Source: Atrina japonica
Taxonomy: Eukaryota; Mollusca; Bivalvia; Pterioida; Pinnidae
NCBI GenBank assembly: GCA_030159075.1
Contig: BROG01000076.1
Span: forward strand, 1,575,001-1,639,000
Length of the DNA: 64,000 nucleotides
Direction: 5' to 3'
Shown: piece after piece, positions 45,210 to 56,388 of the stretch
Layout: each line of letters begins with the position of its first letter
Position numbering within the stretch: the first letter of the stretch is position 1
The notes under the pieces: model-generated
What the model saw: only the letters and a program-made list of their open reading frames with translations
Told to the model about the DNA's origin: nothing
The model's database searches: none
Made by a program: the position numbers and the translations under genes

Positions 45210-45608
45210 TATGTACATGGGTTCAGGAGAAAATGTTCTATTAGAATCAAAGGTGGCTTTTTATATTCCAAAACTTTTCAAATACGAAGGGAAGTGTTTT
45301 GTGTAGGCCAATAAGCCACTATACCTGTTTGACAGAACACCAAAAACTATCAGTCATCTCTTAAACCAGTATACAGAATACAAAGGGAGATAACTAGTGA
45401 TAGTCACTGATGAAACATAATGCTACATGTATGTATACATGTTTCAGCTAACTTACTACAAGTATGTGTCAGCAAACTCTTGTTGATAAATTCACCATTA
45501 ACCACAACATCAGATTTATTACACTTGGAAATTGTCTATAGTCCATTAAGTACTCAGACATGCACATTATGTTTCACAATAGGCACTGCCACATCAATTT
45601 CATTGTCG
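45210..45608. other. Unassigned DNA
   Basis: No feature recognised. Confidence 0.4.
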
Positions 45609-45609
45609 T

Positions 45610-45735
45610 TTTATTTTTATTTATTTTTTTTGGAATGTTGTATTATGTCACATCAGTCATTTTTTTCAGCCAATTTTTAATGGTGGAGGAAAGAACTCGG
45701 TTACATTGTACCTGGGAAGTGACAACCTACCAATC
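45610..45735 (-). mobile_element. SINE-2 fragment
   Basis: Matches the tail-body segment, for example TTTTTAATGGTGGAGGAAAG and GGTTACATTGTACCTGGGAA. Confidence 0.65.
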
Positions 45736-45763
45736 ACTCTGTATAGAAAGTTAAAGTTCTGTA

Positions 45764-46220
45764 CATGTATTCGACCCATTAAGCACTCAGGGCTCTACAA
45801 AAATCAGGAAAAAGGGGTGGGTGCTTCATGGGACCAATTAATAATCAAATTGAGTAAAACAGTTATTATTTTTTATAAGCACAGCTGTAAAAATATTGTA
45901 ATTATTACTGTGGACACATTGCTGGGGTGCTACAGATAAAAAAATTACTTATGGTTTTTCGGGTCCACATCTCTTTATCAACCAGCTAGAGATCCCGTGT
46001 CACAGTAGGTGTCGGCACGTTAAAGAACCCTCACTGCTCAATGACTGTAAGTGACGTGCATAGGCCAAAATTTGAAGCCCTTCATAAGCATTTGGTGACA
46101 TCTCCATATGAGTGAAATATTCTTGAGTGGAACATTAAACAACAATAAACAAAAAAACAAACATAAACCAGCTAGAAAAGATTCTGTATGTAAAAAAGGG
46201 GGAGGGGTGCTTATAGGGAC
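45764..46220. mobile_element. MITE-E copy interrupted by a SINE
   Basis: Left part (45764-45990): TATTCGACCCATTAAGCACT, CTCTACAAAAATCAGGAAAA, ATGGTTTTTCGGGTCCACAT. Right part after the SINE: AAAAGATTCTGTATGTAAAA, AAGGGGGAGGGGTGC. Both halves align in reverse to the intact 8553-8844 element. Confidence 0.75.
45991..46165 (+). mobile_element. SINE-1, 5'-truncated, nested in MITE-E
   Basis: Starts at GATCCCGTGTCACAGTAGG, follows the family through CCAAAATTTGAAGCCCTTC and ends ACATTAAACAACAATAAAC plus an A-rich tail. The 11-bp TSD AACCAGCTAGA (45980-45990 and 46166-46176) shows truncation occurred at insertion. Confidence 0.9.
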
Positions 46221-46239
46221 AGGAGCATTTAATGGTTCT

Positions 46240-46440
46240 AATACGATATGTAGGTTTCCGGGCAGGACTGTAAACAAAGGTCCTGTGACATGGCAGGCAT
46301 TGCAAATTTAAGAACGCTCAACACATCTGAAAAAAAAAATCACAGCACAGGTAAACATTGTTTACCAATTGGCACCAATTTACCTGGTAACATCTCCATC
46401 TAAGTGAAAACTCCTTATTAAGACATAGAATACAAATAAT
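46240..46440 (+). mobile_element. SINE-1 variant, diverged
   Basis: AGGTCCTGTGACATGGCAGG, TTAAGAACGCTCAACACAT and TGGTAACATCTCCATCTAAG keep the SINE-1 body order with many substitutions. Confidence 0.55.
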
Positions 46441-46494
46441 ATAAACAATGTGTGTTTTTTTACCAAATCAAGTCAAAGAATATCCTCCTCTAAT

Positions 46495-46680
46495 GAGACT
46501 TAAAACCAAGCCCAAGGTCCCGTGTTATGGTGGGTGTGACTTCCTAATTGCCTCGGCAATCAGCCACAAGTGCCAGTCAAAAATTGCTGCACTTCAGCTA
46601 TAGCTGGCAGGTTTTACATCCCTATGAAAAAGCCTTGGCTGGATATGTAAAGCAACATTAAAACAAAATAAAACCATTCC
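46495..46680 (+). mobile_element. SINE-1 variant, diverged
   Basis: GAGACTTAAAACCAAGCCCA, AGGTCCCGTGTTATGGTGGG and AAAAATTGCTGCACTTCAGC match the GAGACTTAAAAC subfamily also present at 6880 and 17461. Tail AACATTAAAACAAAATAAAA. Confidence 0.65.
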
Positions 46681-46997
46681 ACATACTTCTCTTCAGTTGG
46701 TTATATTTACACATACTATAACAAGTTACACCATCTGACATTTTTAACCCTACAGCACTGACAAGTGCTATCTAATTACGAGTCCAGACATACTTCTACA
46801 GTCATGTACCTCTCCTTTTGTTTCGTCAATAAAACACTAACAAATTGAACTTCAAGAACAGGAATAATGTGTGCAAAATCAATAGGGAGACAGAGGATAA
46901 AGCAAGTATAACTCAATCTCAATTGTTGCCATTTTATTTATCTGTCAAATGTATTCTTTGTAATGGTGCTTTTTCACAGAAATCTGTAAAATTATTT

Positions 46998-47175
46998 AGT
47001 GGAACCTGTCTTAAGAGACCACTGTCATAAAACACCACCTTTCTTGAAACACTGTAACCAAAAAACCACTTGGTTAAATATTTCTTTAATTATGACCTCT
47101 CCTGATAGACCACTTGTCTTGAGAGACCATACTTCCATGGCAGGTGGGTCCGGTCTCTCAAGACAGGATCCACTG
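46998..47175 (+). mobile_element. MITE-A, best-preserved copy
   Basis: Left AGTGGAACCTGTCTTAAGAG and right CTCTCAAGACAGGATCCACTG(minus two bases) form TIRs of about 22 bp. The interior is AGAGACCAC-rich: AACCACTTGGTTAAATATTT and AGACCACTTGTCTTGAGAGA. About 178 bp, no coding frame, TA at the right flank. Confidence 0.8.
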
Positions 47176-47279
47176 TATTTCTTCCATACCATGTAGCTAT
47201 TCGCTGGAAAAAATATCAGCTATTGCACTGTCTGTTAACCCTCACCTTGAGAGTTGAATAATCTATCAAAGGCCACCTC

Positions 47280-47368
47280 AGGTCATCAACCCCCTGAAAA
47301 ACAATGGACCCTTCTGTAAATTGATGACTTTAGACCAGTCCAAATGTGTATTTAGGGTTGAAAAGCTA
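47280..47368 (-). mobile_element. MITE-D copy
   Basis: CATCAACCCCCTGAAAAACA, CTTCTGTAAATTGATGACTT and AGACCAGTCCAAATGTGTAT are the exact inverse order of 13958-14048. Confidence 0.75.
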
Positions 47369-47369
47369 A

Positions 47370-47583
47370 ATGGTCCATAGTTATGTTCCAATACATCGAG
47401 TAATTACCAAAAGTACAAAATTAAACAAAAATCAAACTCTTACCCATTACACTTCAATACGTGAAAAAAAAGTATCCAAAGGTTTGTGTGCAGAAAATAA
47501 ACAAAAACATGTTTGTTTTCTTTTAAATCAGGCCATTCTTAGTTTTTTCTATGTTAAGCATCCACCCTGAATTCAAAAACCTA
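47370..47583. other. Unassigned DNA
   Basis: No feature recognised. Confidence 0.4.
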
Positions 47584-47584
47584 A

Positions 47585-47685
47585 CTACCTACAATGTATT
47601 TGTCCCTGCCCCTGGTCCCAACAACTTTTTGTGATGTCCTACATTTTGACCCCACCCCATTCCCAGGGGCATGCAATTATTTAAG
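47585..47685. mobile_element. Pearl-like fragment
   Basis: GCCCCTGGTCCCAACAACTT, GTCCTACATTTTGACCCCAC and CCCAGGGGCATGCAATT match parts of the element at 11821-12220. Confidence 0.6.
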
Positions 47686-47687
47686 AT

Positions 47688-48897
47688 TTACTGTATGTAG
47701 AAACATAATCAATTGGGGTAAGAGTTTGTGACTCTTTATATTTAATAAGTCTATGGATAATGTTCCCACATGATGAAATTTTTACGAAATATTTACAAAA
47801 AAACACTTTACAAAATTGCTGAGACACAGTAGATTCAGGTATTTCAACCACACCTAAGAAAATCACTTACACTGAGGTGTATATCTGGGGCTAGTGATTT
47901 TCCATGATCATAGAATCAGACAGAATTGCGGAATTCGTGTTTTTGAAAAATCTTTAAAAATTTCAACACATGGTAGAATTTATTAAATTGTGAACTAGTG
48001 TGCTACTTCCGTGTTATAAACTGCATTTCTTTGTTTATTTACAATATTTCATCACATAATTTTTTCACCAATTACTATTTTATCCTGTAGATCTATTAGC
48101 CAGATACACTGTAATCTGACATTAAGGCCTACACATCAAAAGATAAGGGCAATCATTTCCATTGTCGTAACATCAGTACTGACTGACATCCGGATTCTTC
48201 TAAAATAAAAATAGCCTTAATTTGATATATTGAATTAGGTTTTCATAATGTTTAGTTCAATATCTGAGTATATACATGTATACCAATTTTTATAATTTAT
48301 AGTAAAATTTCACAATGTACAATCCATCTTAACTTTTTACGACATACCGCTCGACTGACAGCCGGTTTTTGTTACCAACACAAACATGTGTTTTAAACAC
48401 CTTGACGTTTTAGACACCTTGACATTTTTGACAGCCAGCTACCATGACTGAAGACACGTACATGTAAGTAAAAAGAAGAGACTTCCTCCCATTAAAAAAA
48501 AAAATACATCAGCACTGGTTAATCAGTTTTCAGAGATCTTTATGAGGATGGTGACATTTAATTTTGCAAGTTCTGTCAACAAAGTATAGATTACTATAGT
48601 GTTGATACAATATCAATATAAAATACATATATATCTGATACAATATAAACATAAAATACATGTACATCTATGATGTAGATCTACTCTATAAGTTTATTTA
48701 AAAAACACACTCAATAAAGCATCACAGACTTGTTCTAAGTCAGATGATAAATTAAAGTAAAAATTAGTAATAAGAAATTACAATTTGCAACAAAACATGT
48801 TACTTACATGTATATGAGTACTAATGGCCTACAGACCTACAAATTACTTATCAAATATATTAAATTTATAAAAACATAGTGTTGCATATACAATTGT
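47688..48897. other. Unassigned AT-rich DNA
   Basis: No repeat or gene recognised. A brief even-composition stretch lies near 48340-48480 (ACGACATACCGCTCGACTGA). Confidence 0.35.
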
Positions 48898-48898
48898 A

Positions 48899-49068
48899 CA
48901 GTGAAACTTGTATATAATGACCTCCTTAGGGACACAAGAGAACCAGTCTTTATAGGGAGGTGGTCGTTGTATAGAGGTTCATTTGTACACAATTGGGGAC
49001 AGTAAAAAAAATGGTCTTTATAAGCAGGTGGTCTTTATACACAGGTGGTCACTAAAGCAGGTTTTACT
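48899..49068 (+). mobile_element. MITE-A2 subfamily copy
   Basis: CAGTGAAACTTGTATATAAT follows TA; the right end reads CACTAAAGCAGGTTTTACT before ATA. Inner GTCTTTATAGGGAGGTGGTC and GGTCTTTATACACAGGTGG match 54643 and resemble 63735. Confidence 0.75.
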
Positions 49069-49294
49069 ATACATGGAAAGGTTTTACTTACTTCTCTATT
49101 TAAATCTATTGTTAAAGTGTGGCAGACTATTGGAAGTATGATTATGAGTCTGTATTGCTAAATACTTTTTATCTAAAGTATGTCTTTAGTTCTTTTTCTT
49201 ATGGAAACAAAAAAAACGGAATCCATCAAAACAGAACTGAGGAAAATTTGAAACAGAAAATCACTGGCCCTATAAAAACTTAAACCACACTCCT

Positions 49295-49352
49295 CAAAGT
49301 AACTACATGGTATGCTCTTTTCAACTGTCTTGGGCTAGTCTATAAATGGTCT
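49295..49352 (-). mobile_element. MITE-B fragment
   Basis: CATGGTATGCTCTTTTCAAC and GGGCTAGTCTATAAATGGTC match the family core; the ends are gone. Confidence 0.5.
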
Positions 49353-49354
49353 AT

Positions 49355-50735
49355 AATGTAGAATGTGGTCAAGACCAGAGACTTAAACGTTTGCCATATA
49401 AGTCCAAAACCTGAAACCAGGCATGCTGATGCAGGGATACAATCACAAATCCAACTGTTCCAATCCCTGACATGAAACCCATAATTATAGTCACAGACAT
49501 AAATATTTCCTACTGATAATAAACAATATGTCCCCGAATTACACAAAAAGCATAACAATTTACAGAAATTGTCTATGATAACACAAATATATACCATAAA
49601 CAAATTCTCCAAAACATTACGTTACTCAAATAATCCAACATGACATAAAAATCAACACAAAATTACATTTTTTATAAACACATAATTACCCAAAGCCAAC
49701 AAAGTTAAGTAAACACTGGACACAAACTAAACTACTTACATATTTCCTGGATAAGAAGAAATTATGAAGATAAATAAGAAATTATCAAGACAAATGTCTT
49801 AAGATCTTTAAACACAACTAATTATTGCTCCCTTGGGTGGTCTACTAATCCTCGGTCTGACTAGTTTGCCATCAGGATGTAAATACTCTATCCAGATTAC
49901 AAAGATATAAAGCCTAAAAGTTAAGGACTTTATTCTCAGTGCTTTCATATAATTTTTTTTTTCATCTGATGTGTATTCTATATGACTAAGGTGTTAAACT
50001 TTAAACTGACAGGGGTTAACCAATGCTTGAGTCATATCTTTATCAACACCATCATTGAGGTAGGCGAAATCAATACGTAAGAACACAATATATATAAATA
50101 AATGCAGATCAAATCGAATGCTGTATCAATCTTACATAATGTATTGTTATCATAATTTTATCTCTACAATTATGTTATACAATCAAGTGAAAAGTAAACA
50201 TGAGCTTCACTTATGTATCTCCCAAAGGTGAGAAAAATAATGCTGAGCTTTTGGGTGTAGTATCTGTATGTAAATAATATGAGGATCTATATACATACAG
50301 TGAATATTTAACTTTCATGTCATCTAAATGGATTACCATGTATAATGGGAAGAATGATTATTACAAGTTTTGTATTTATTTTGTTACACCGAAAAGATTT
50401 TAACCTGAAAAAAACATTGCCAATATATCCATTATTATAATCTCTGCCTTGATAGTATACCGTAAGATGCTTTTAAACAAAACTCTCAATTTGTATCTCA
50501 AAGGCAGGCATTACATGTCATGTGGCACGAGGTAACTACACATTAATAAATAGATAACGACAAAAATATACATATACTCACAAACATAATTACAAACTAA
50601 GTGCTGTAGTGAGGGAACTAGAACATGGACAGAGATTGATGGAAATATTTACAATGATTACGACATAAATGTAGAGGTAAAACAAAATGCAAAATAAGAT
50701 AAATGAAAAAAGATTGCAACATATATCACCTTTTA
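49355..50735. other. Unassigned AT-rich DNA
   Basis: A 90-codon minus-strand frame (49340-49612) has no recognised domain. No repeat seen. Confidence 0.4.
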
Positions 50736-50739
50736 CCTG

Positions 50740-50955
50740 TTGCAGCTGCTGTAACTTACACTCCAAATCTGAATAGTAAGGTTCTCACTGTATGCTTACT
50801 ATCACACTGTGATCACAGGGGACCTACCTTCCATTGACTCATTAGTGTTTGAAGCATATACTTCCTGATCATTCTTACTAAAATGATCAGAGTGGTAAAC
50901 TGTGTGTCATTTGCAATAAACTGTGACTGTTATATCAGCACTCAGGATTTCAAAA
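50740..50955. other. Non-repetitive stretch, possible short minus-strand exon
   Basis: On the minus strand a Gln/Leu-rich peptide PYYSDLECKLQQLQQ ends exactly before GTAAAA, a donor-like site (about 50736-50741). An AG lies upstream but without a pyrimidine tract. The rest has even composition (TTCCATTGACTCATTAGTG, ATGATCAGAGTGG). Coding status is doubtful. Confidence 0.15.
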
Positions 50956-51112
50956 TAGTGTTAAATGTAAATGTATCCCGATGACAAGTTAATTTTCTTT
51001 TTCATAACATTTATATATTAACCTGAGTCAACTTTCCTTTTCAAGACATTTATATGTGATAATGATACAAAGACTATACTGATGTTCACATTTATTTTCC
51101 ATCTAATCCAAG

Positions 51113-51172
51113 TTGAGCCAGGCTGATTTAGGTTTGGCTGAGCTGGGTTTAGCTGGGTTGAGCTGGACTCTG
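51113..51172. repeat. Short GAGCTGGGTT-type tandem
   Basis: A few degenerate 10-bp units (TGAGCTGGGTTTAGCTGGGT). Confidence 0.6.
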
Positions 51173-51174
51173 CT

Positions 51175-51478
51175 TGGATGTTTTTCCACACTGCTTCAGT
51201 GTCAACAAATATTTGAATGTTTAATGTCCTCTGTGTGTTTGACCTAGTGGTCACTTTCAGTTTATAATTACATCAGAGAAATACTATGCACAATACACAT
51301 ATACATGTAAAGTATATATTTCATACCTAGAACAATTTAATTAACTCTTTACCACATAATGATGCCAAATGACGCCTCTGGTCATTTCCATGACATAATA
51401 TCCCCCCTCAACCCATGAAGTCTCATCACAATGGGTTGTGTCTTGTGATTTTTACACATGGCCTCAATTTTTTTTCTC
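51175..51478. other. Unassigned DNA
   Basis: No feature recognised. Confidence 0.4.
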
Positions 51479-51479
51479 A

Positions 51480-52332
51480 CTCTTACGCAGGACCTTAGTT
51501 TTAAATCTCATCCTGAAGACTAAAGTCTCTTATACAGGACCTTGGTCTTAACTCTCATTGCGACGACTTGTCTCTAAAACAGGACTTCGGTCTGAACTCT
51601 TATCACGAAGACTTGTGTCTCTAAAATGGGACCTTGGTCTGAACTCTCATCGCAAAGACTTGTCTCTCTCTCACACAGGACCTTGGTCTGAATTCTCATC
51701 ACGAAGACTTGTGTCTCTCACACAAGACCTTGGTCTGAATTCTCATCACGAAGACTTGTGTCTCTGACACAGGACCTCGGTTTGAACTCTCATCGGGCAA
51801 CTTGTGTCTCTGACACAGGACCTCGGTTTGAACTCTCATCACGAAGACTTGTTTCTCTGACACAGGACCTCGGTTTGAACTCTCATCGGGAGGACTTGTG
51901 TCTCTGGGAGGACCTCGGTTTGAACTCTCATCACGAAGACTTGTGTCTCTGACACAGGACTCTGTTTGAACTCTCATCACGAGGACTTGTGTCTCTGACA
52001 CAGGACTCTCTTTTGGTTTGAACTCTCATCGCAGGACTTGTGTCTCTGACACAGGACCTCGGTTTGAACTCTCATCACGAGGACTTGTGTCTCTGACACA
52101 GGACCTCGGTTTGTTTGAACTTGTGTCTCTGACATCACAAGGACTTGTGTCTCTGACACAGGACCTCGTTTGAACTCTCATCACAAGGACTTGTGTGAAC
52201 AGGACTCTCATCACGAAGACTTGTTTCTCTGACACAGGACCTTGGTTTGAACTCTCATCGGGAGGACTTGTGTCTCTGACACAGGACCTTGGTTTGAACT
52301 CTCATCACGAGGACTTGTGTCTCTGACACACA
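51480..52332. repeat. Minisatellite, ~46-48 bp unit, about 17 copies, SINE-1 derived
   Basis: The unit is GACACAGGACCTCGGTTTGA, then ACTCTCATCACGAAGACTTG, then TGTCTCT. The first half matches SINE-1 (minus strand) at 1344-1385: GACACAGGACCTCGGTTTTT then ACTGTCTCATCAGAAAGAC. The leftmost units (51485-51600) are the most SINE-like, later ones are homogenised. Open frames in the array are artefacts. Confidence 0.9.
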
Positions 52333-52334
52333 TG

Positions 52335-54338
52335 CTAAGCATTACTACACACCAAACATTAGAACACCATTAGTGGCTGTGAAGAATTTTTTCTTTCATA
52401 TGCTTTTGATTCACACATAAACAGAATTATGTTTTAAGCTTTCAAATTAAAAAGACACTATAATAAACAAGATATAACAGGTAATGATTTATGCTATCAG
52501 TACTACCACAAATAATTTTTGATACTACACAAAAGGGGAATAACTCCCATAAATAAACATCTTAAATGAAGTATACACGAGTCTTCAGGGAAAAACTAAA
52601 AATCAACTAATAATGAGATTTCATATTATAAAAATATCATATCTTATACAAATATGTGTTTATCAAAGAAAAAATGAGAGAATTAAAGATGAAAAATAGA
52701 ATTCCTCATATAATTATACAAATTTTAATGTGTTTATAAAAGAAAAAACAGAATAAGAGAATACGAGATAAAAAATAAAATGCAATATTTGCTTCAGTCA
52801 CATAAGTAATAATCTAGTGTTTTGAAACTAAAAACAAACAATACATGTTCACAGATAATATCAAGATATAAAAAAAGTCTCCCCGTAATAATGAATTATC
52901 TTATACAAAAGATTCATGCTGGAGTATTGTCCAATTCGCATAAGATCACGGGGCAGAGTAACCTTTTGATTATCATACGGATGATTCTACTCACTTTTCC
53001 GCTAAGACAAGTGCACAGAAAAAGCGTTTTATTCCTCACTCTCTTATGTATGTTGACAAGTATGAACGATTACTTGAGTTTGTATAATTTAAATGCTGTG
53101 CTTTATCACTAAAATTTTGAACTCACCCAGAGTTCACAAGACTCCACCTTGCAAGGTTATTATATGGATTTTACTAAACTGCTGGTTAAAAAGTTTAAGC
53201 AGAGCGACATCAAAATCTGCCCCAAGATATACATTTTGGACTTCCTAAGCATGACTTTTATAGATAACACACATCTGTAGATTACTCAAACTTAAGTTAC
53301 TTCATTTATTTCTATATATATATAGCTACATGTAGGATATTTTTAAATAGCCCATGAATTTTAATGATATTTTCTCAAAATTAGTGAATTTTCATTTTAA
53401 ATGTTAACATAATTTAGTGCTACCATCTGAAAATTTGACGGTGTCATAATATCGTGTCATATTCGGCATTTGTTTTGACTAAAAATTGTTGATTTTATCT
53501 AAATGATTCAAACGTCATAAACATTCCTAGAGACAATAAGGTTTTCTGTGAAAAAATGGGGAAAAAACCTGAATAACAGTTGGGAATATAGTTGGAAATT
53601 TGGCTATAAATAAAATGAGGAAAACACCCTAAAATGGTAAATCTCAATTGTTGATTAGTCTGCTAGACAATCCCTATTGATTTGAAAAGTCTCATATCTA
53701 CAGAAAAAACTTATTTGCAGCTCGGTGTCGTGTCTACATCACATATTAGGAATAATTGATTTTTTTATATTTTTCAGAATACGATACATAAAATTCATGG
53801 GATTTTTATTGAATTTAAACATCAGAGATACTTTGTAATGGTAGCTCTCATAAAAACAAATCTTCCCATCATTTATATTTTTCCGAGAGATAAATAAACG
53901 AAAAAAAAAATAAGGATCAAAAACAAATAAAGAAATCTAGAGCAGTTTGAAATATGTGATTATTCAGGCTAACTCAAAATAGATGTCGTATTCTGAAGCT
54001 ATAGCAATTCCCAAGTTGCATACTATCTGCTTAGTATCTATTGACTGGACAATTACCGAGAAAATAAATCAGGCTGTTGTTGGGAAAGATCTCGGTACAA
54101 AACAAGTGGGTTCTTCTTGTGAAATACCTTTGACATTTAAAACGTAGCGTTACCTAAAGTCTTTATCGTATGTCTTACTGATCACCGACTAGCTTAATCA
54201 ATACCAAAACGTCTTTGAGAAGTATTCTACTATTCTAACTGAATTCAGGGAAGTATTCTTGTCGGACAATATGATTAACGCTACAAATAAGGATAAATCG
54301 AAATGACAAATCAATTAATACAAACAAATGAATGTAAT
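52335..54338. other. Mostly unassigned, with higher-complexity stretches
   Basis: Even-composition DNA at about 52900-53290 (CATAAGATCACGGGGCAGAG, TTTTCCGCTAAGACAAGTGC) and 54060-54260 (GGGAAAGATCTCGGTACAAA) contains more CG than average. A 96-codon plus-strand frame (52822-53112) has no recognised domain. Could include regulatory DNA. Confidence 0.25.
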
Positions 54339-54339
54339 A

Positions 54340-54522
54340 TAGTGAAACCTGTATTGAAAGACAACCTCTTCTGCCAATGGAATGTGATCTCTCAAGACAG
54401 GTGGTCTAAAAGAAGAGATATTATTTACAGAGCTATATAATTGGATTTCAGAACATAGTCTCAAAAAACGTGTGGTATTTCATGACTGGACTTTCAGTGG
54501 TCAATCAAGACAGGTTCCACTG
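54340..54522 (+). mobile_element. MITE-A copy
   Basis: TAGTGAAACCTGTATTGAAA at the left and TCAAGACAGGTTCCACTG at the right form TIRs; TA follows. Interior has CTCTCAAGACAGGTGGTCTA. Confidence 0.75.
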
Positions 54523-54564
54523 TAAAAGGTCAAATGCCAAAATAAGTAAAGTAAAACCAAAGAG

Positions 54565-54568
<4 letters not shown>

Positions 54569-54598
<30 letters not shown>
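54569..54598. repeat. (TA)15 microsatellite
   Basis: Pure TA run between two MITE-A family copies. Confidence 0.95.
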
Positions 54599-54601
<3 letters not shown>

Positions 54602-54642
54602 GTGGCAAGATTTTAGGCTCCACAGTTTGAAAGAAAATAATA

Positions 54643-54806
54643 CAGTGAAACTTGTATATAAAGATCCTCTTAGAGCCACAAGAAAATCAGTATTTATAGG
54701 GAAGTGGTCTTTATATGGTGGTTGATTGTACACAAATGGTACTGTTGGGGACAGCAAAATGCAAATGGTTTTTATACACAGGTGGTCGCTATAGCAGGTT
54801 TTATTG
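54643..54806 (+). mobile_element. MITE-A2 subfamily copy
   Basis: CAGTGAAACTTGTATATAAA to GCTATAGCAGGTTTTATTG, with TA on both sides. Interior ATTTATAGGGAAGTGGTCTT and TGGGGACAGCAAAATG match 48899. Confidence 0.78.
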
Positions 54807-54809
54807 TAT

Positions 54810-55128
54810 GTGTACTCAGTGTGTGCATGTATATTTCACCATCAAAGTGCTCCCACCTACATGCCACTCCAAGGTCAAAGACTTTGAATATCCTTCTAAA
54901 AATAGCTGCAGAAATATGTACGGTAGCTTAAATATGCATCATATAAATGTGTATCAGAATCTCTTGTGGTCAAACGATAACATACTGTATTTTTTTTATT
55001 ATTATTATTTCAAATGGAGTTCCTAAAACAAAAAAACCAATACACTATTGAAACCTCAGTTGATGATAAGCCAGCCATAGTCACTCTCCATCATGAATGA
55101 AGCCCCCATACCAGACCAAGATTATATA
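54810..55128. other. Unassigned DNA
   Basis: A 103-codon frame (54715-55026) starts in the MITE and is not considered real. No feature recognised. Confidence 0.4.
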
Positions 55129-55129
55129 T

Positions 55130-55370
55130 CAGGGTTTTCCATACTCTTTTGGGAATTGGGCCTGGCCTTTTGATTTGGGAATTCTAGCAATATTTTATTG
55201 AAATTTGGAATTCTAGAAATACACAAAACTATGTGAAAATACAAGAATCTCTTCATTGTCATTTTACTTCAATTGGGAAATTTCTACTGCAAACTGGGAA
55301 AAAATGCATTGTTTTTGCATTGGGAATGGGGCCTTATTTTGGCCCAGTATAATAGGGTGCAAAATTCCTG
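55130..55370 (+). mobile_element. hAT-like MITE, TATAT flanks
   Basis: Left CAGGGTTTTCCATACTCTTT and right GGGTGCAAAATTCCTG are imperfect TIRs. Internal TTTTTGCATTGGGAATGGGG and CCTTATTTTGGCCCAG define the family. TATAT flanks both ends (55125-55129, 55371-55375), consistent with a 5-bp TSD though low complexity. Confidence 0.75.
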
Positions 55371-55378
55371 TATATATA

Positions 55379-55576
55379 CAGTCAAAACTCATTATGTCAA
55401 ATTTTGATTAACTGGTTAACTCGAGATCAAGTGCCAGTCCCAGCAATTTTCCTTCTATATCTTACTAAAAAAAAACACCTGTTAACTCAAGTTTGGAAAA
55501 GTTGAAAAAACCACTAATGTCAATGCTAAAACATCATTGTCCCGATGCTTCATTTCAATGTGAAAATGACCAGTTA
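55379..55576 (+). mobile_element. Possible pogo/Tigger-like element, decayed
   Basis: CAGTCAAAACTCATTATGTC after TA, then GGTTAACTCGAGATCAAGTG and GTTAACTCAAGTTTGG: the repeated GTTAACTCGAG phrase and CAGTC start resemble Tigger-type ends. The right terminus is not clear; the last GTTATCTCGAG is at about 55573. Confidence 0.4.
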
Positions 55577-55579
55577 TCT

Positions 55580-55652
55580 CGAGCCAAAATTTGAAGCCCT
55601 TCATATTTACATATATAGTGAAATATTCTTGTCAAAAACAACAATAAAAACC
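55580..55652 (+). mobile_element. SINE-1 tail fragment
   Basis: GAGCCAAAATTTGAAGCCCT, then AGTGAAATATTCTTGTCAAA and AACAACAATAAAAACC. CCAGTTATCTCGA and CCAGTACTCGA flank it loosely, perhaps a decayed TSD. Confidence 0.65.
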
Positions 55653-55654
55653 AG

Positions 55655-56362
55655 TACTCGAAAATATAAATTGTCAAAATCAAAGTACTGAAAGTACTGA
55701 AATGGATTGTTATGTTGACAAAATCACCCTGGGATTCAAACTTGACTACTTCCAATTAAGAAAAAATATTTCTGAAAGAAAGGCAGGGTAAAATGAAAAA
55801 AGATGCATTACCATATATGCACAAGACATTTAAAATTCTAAATTCCTCTAAAACTGAAATAGTCATCTGGTTACTCTTAGACGGATTTTGGCTATACGTT
55901 TAGATTCATTGTTTGGCTTGTCTGATACCACTTTCTTTTTAGAAAATTTATTTAAAACTGGAGCTCAACAGATGAAGTCTAATTGACAGAAACGATCGTC
56001 TTGAGCATTATAACTTTGGTATTATGTTTATAATATTTAAGTTAGGCTTACCACTTCTTTGAACATTTCAATTTCTCATCACAATTTACATGTAAATGAA
56101 TTAATAAACTTAACAGTAAAATGTAACAGTGTTACAGAAGTTGTAATGTCTTTACTTGATATGATAAACCAAACATAACTTATAAGTACAAAAAAATACA
56201 ATTTATCTTTGATAAATTTGAACTTGTCATTTAGGACAATAACTATATTATTCTTAAGGCAATGTCACATTTAAAAAAAAGAAACAAAAACAAAATCTTG
56301 ATCGTCAGAAGCCTAACTTACTAAAAGAAATACAATATAGTACTGTATAAGTTTAACTGGCC
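55655..56362. other. Unassigned AT-rich DNA
   Basis: No feature recognised. Confidence 0.4.
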
Positions 56363-56388
56363 ATTTGCTAGTTGCAGATGAACTTTGT

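Noticed and set aside
51113..51172. Immunoglobulin switch-like GAGCTGGG repeats
   Set aside because: A handful of degenerate 10-bp units in an invertebrate-like genome; simple tandem duplication explains it.
51480..52332. Possible CRISPR or coding repeat protein
   Set aside because: No unique spacers; frames shift with unit-length changes of 44-48 bp. The unit is SINE-derived.
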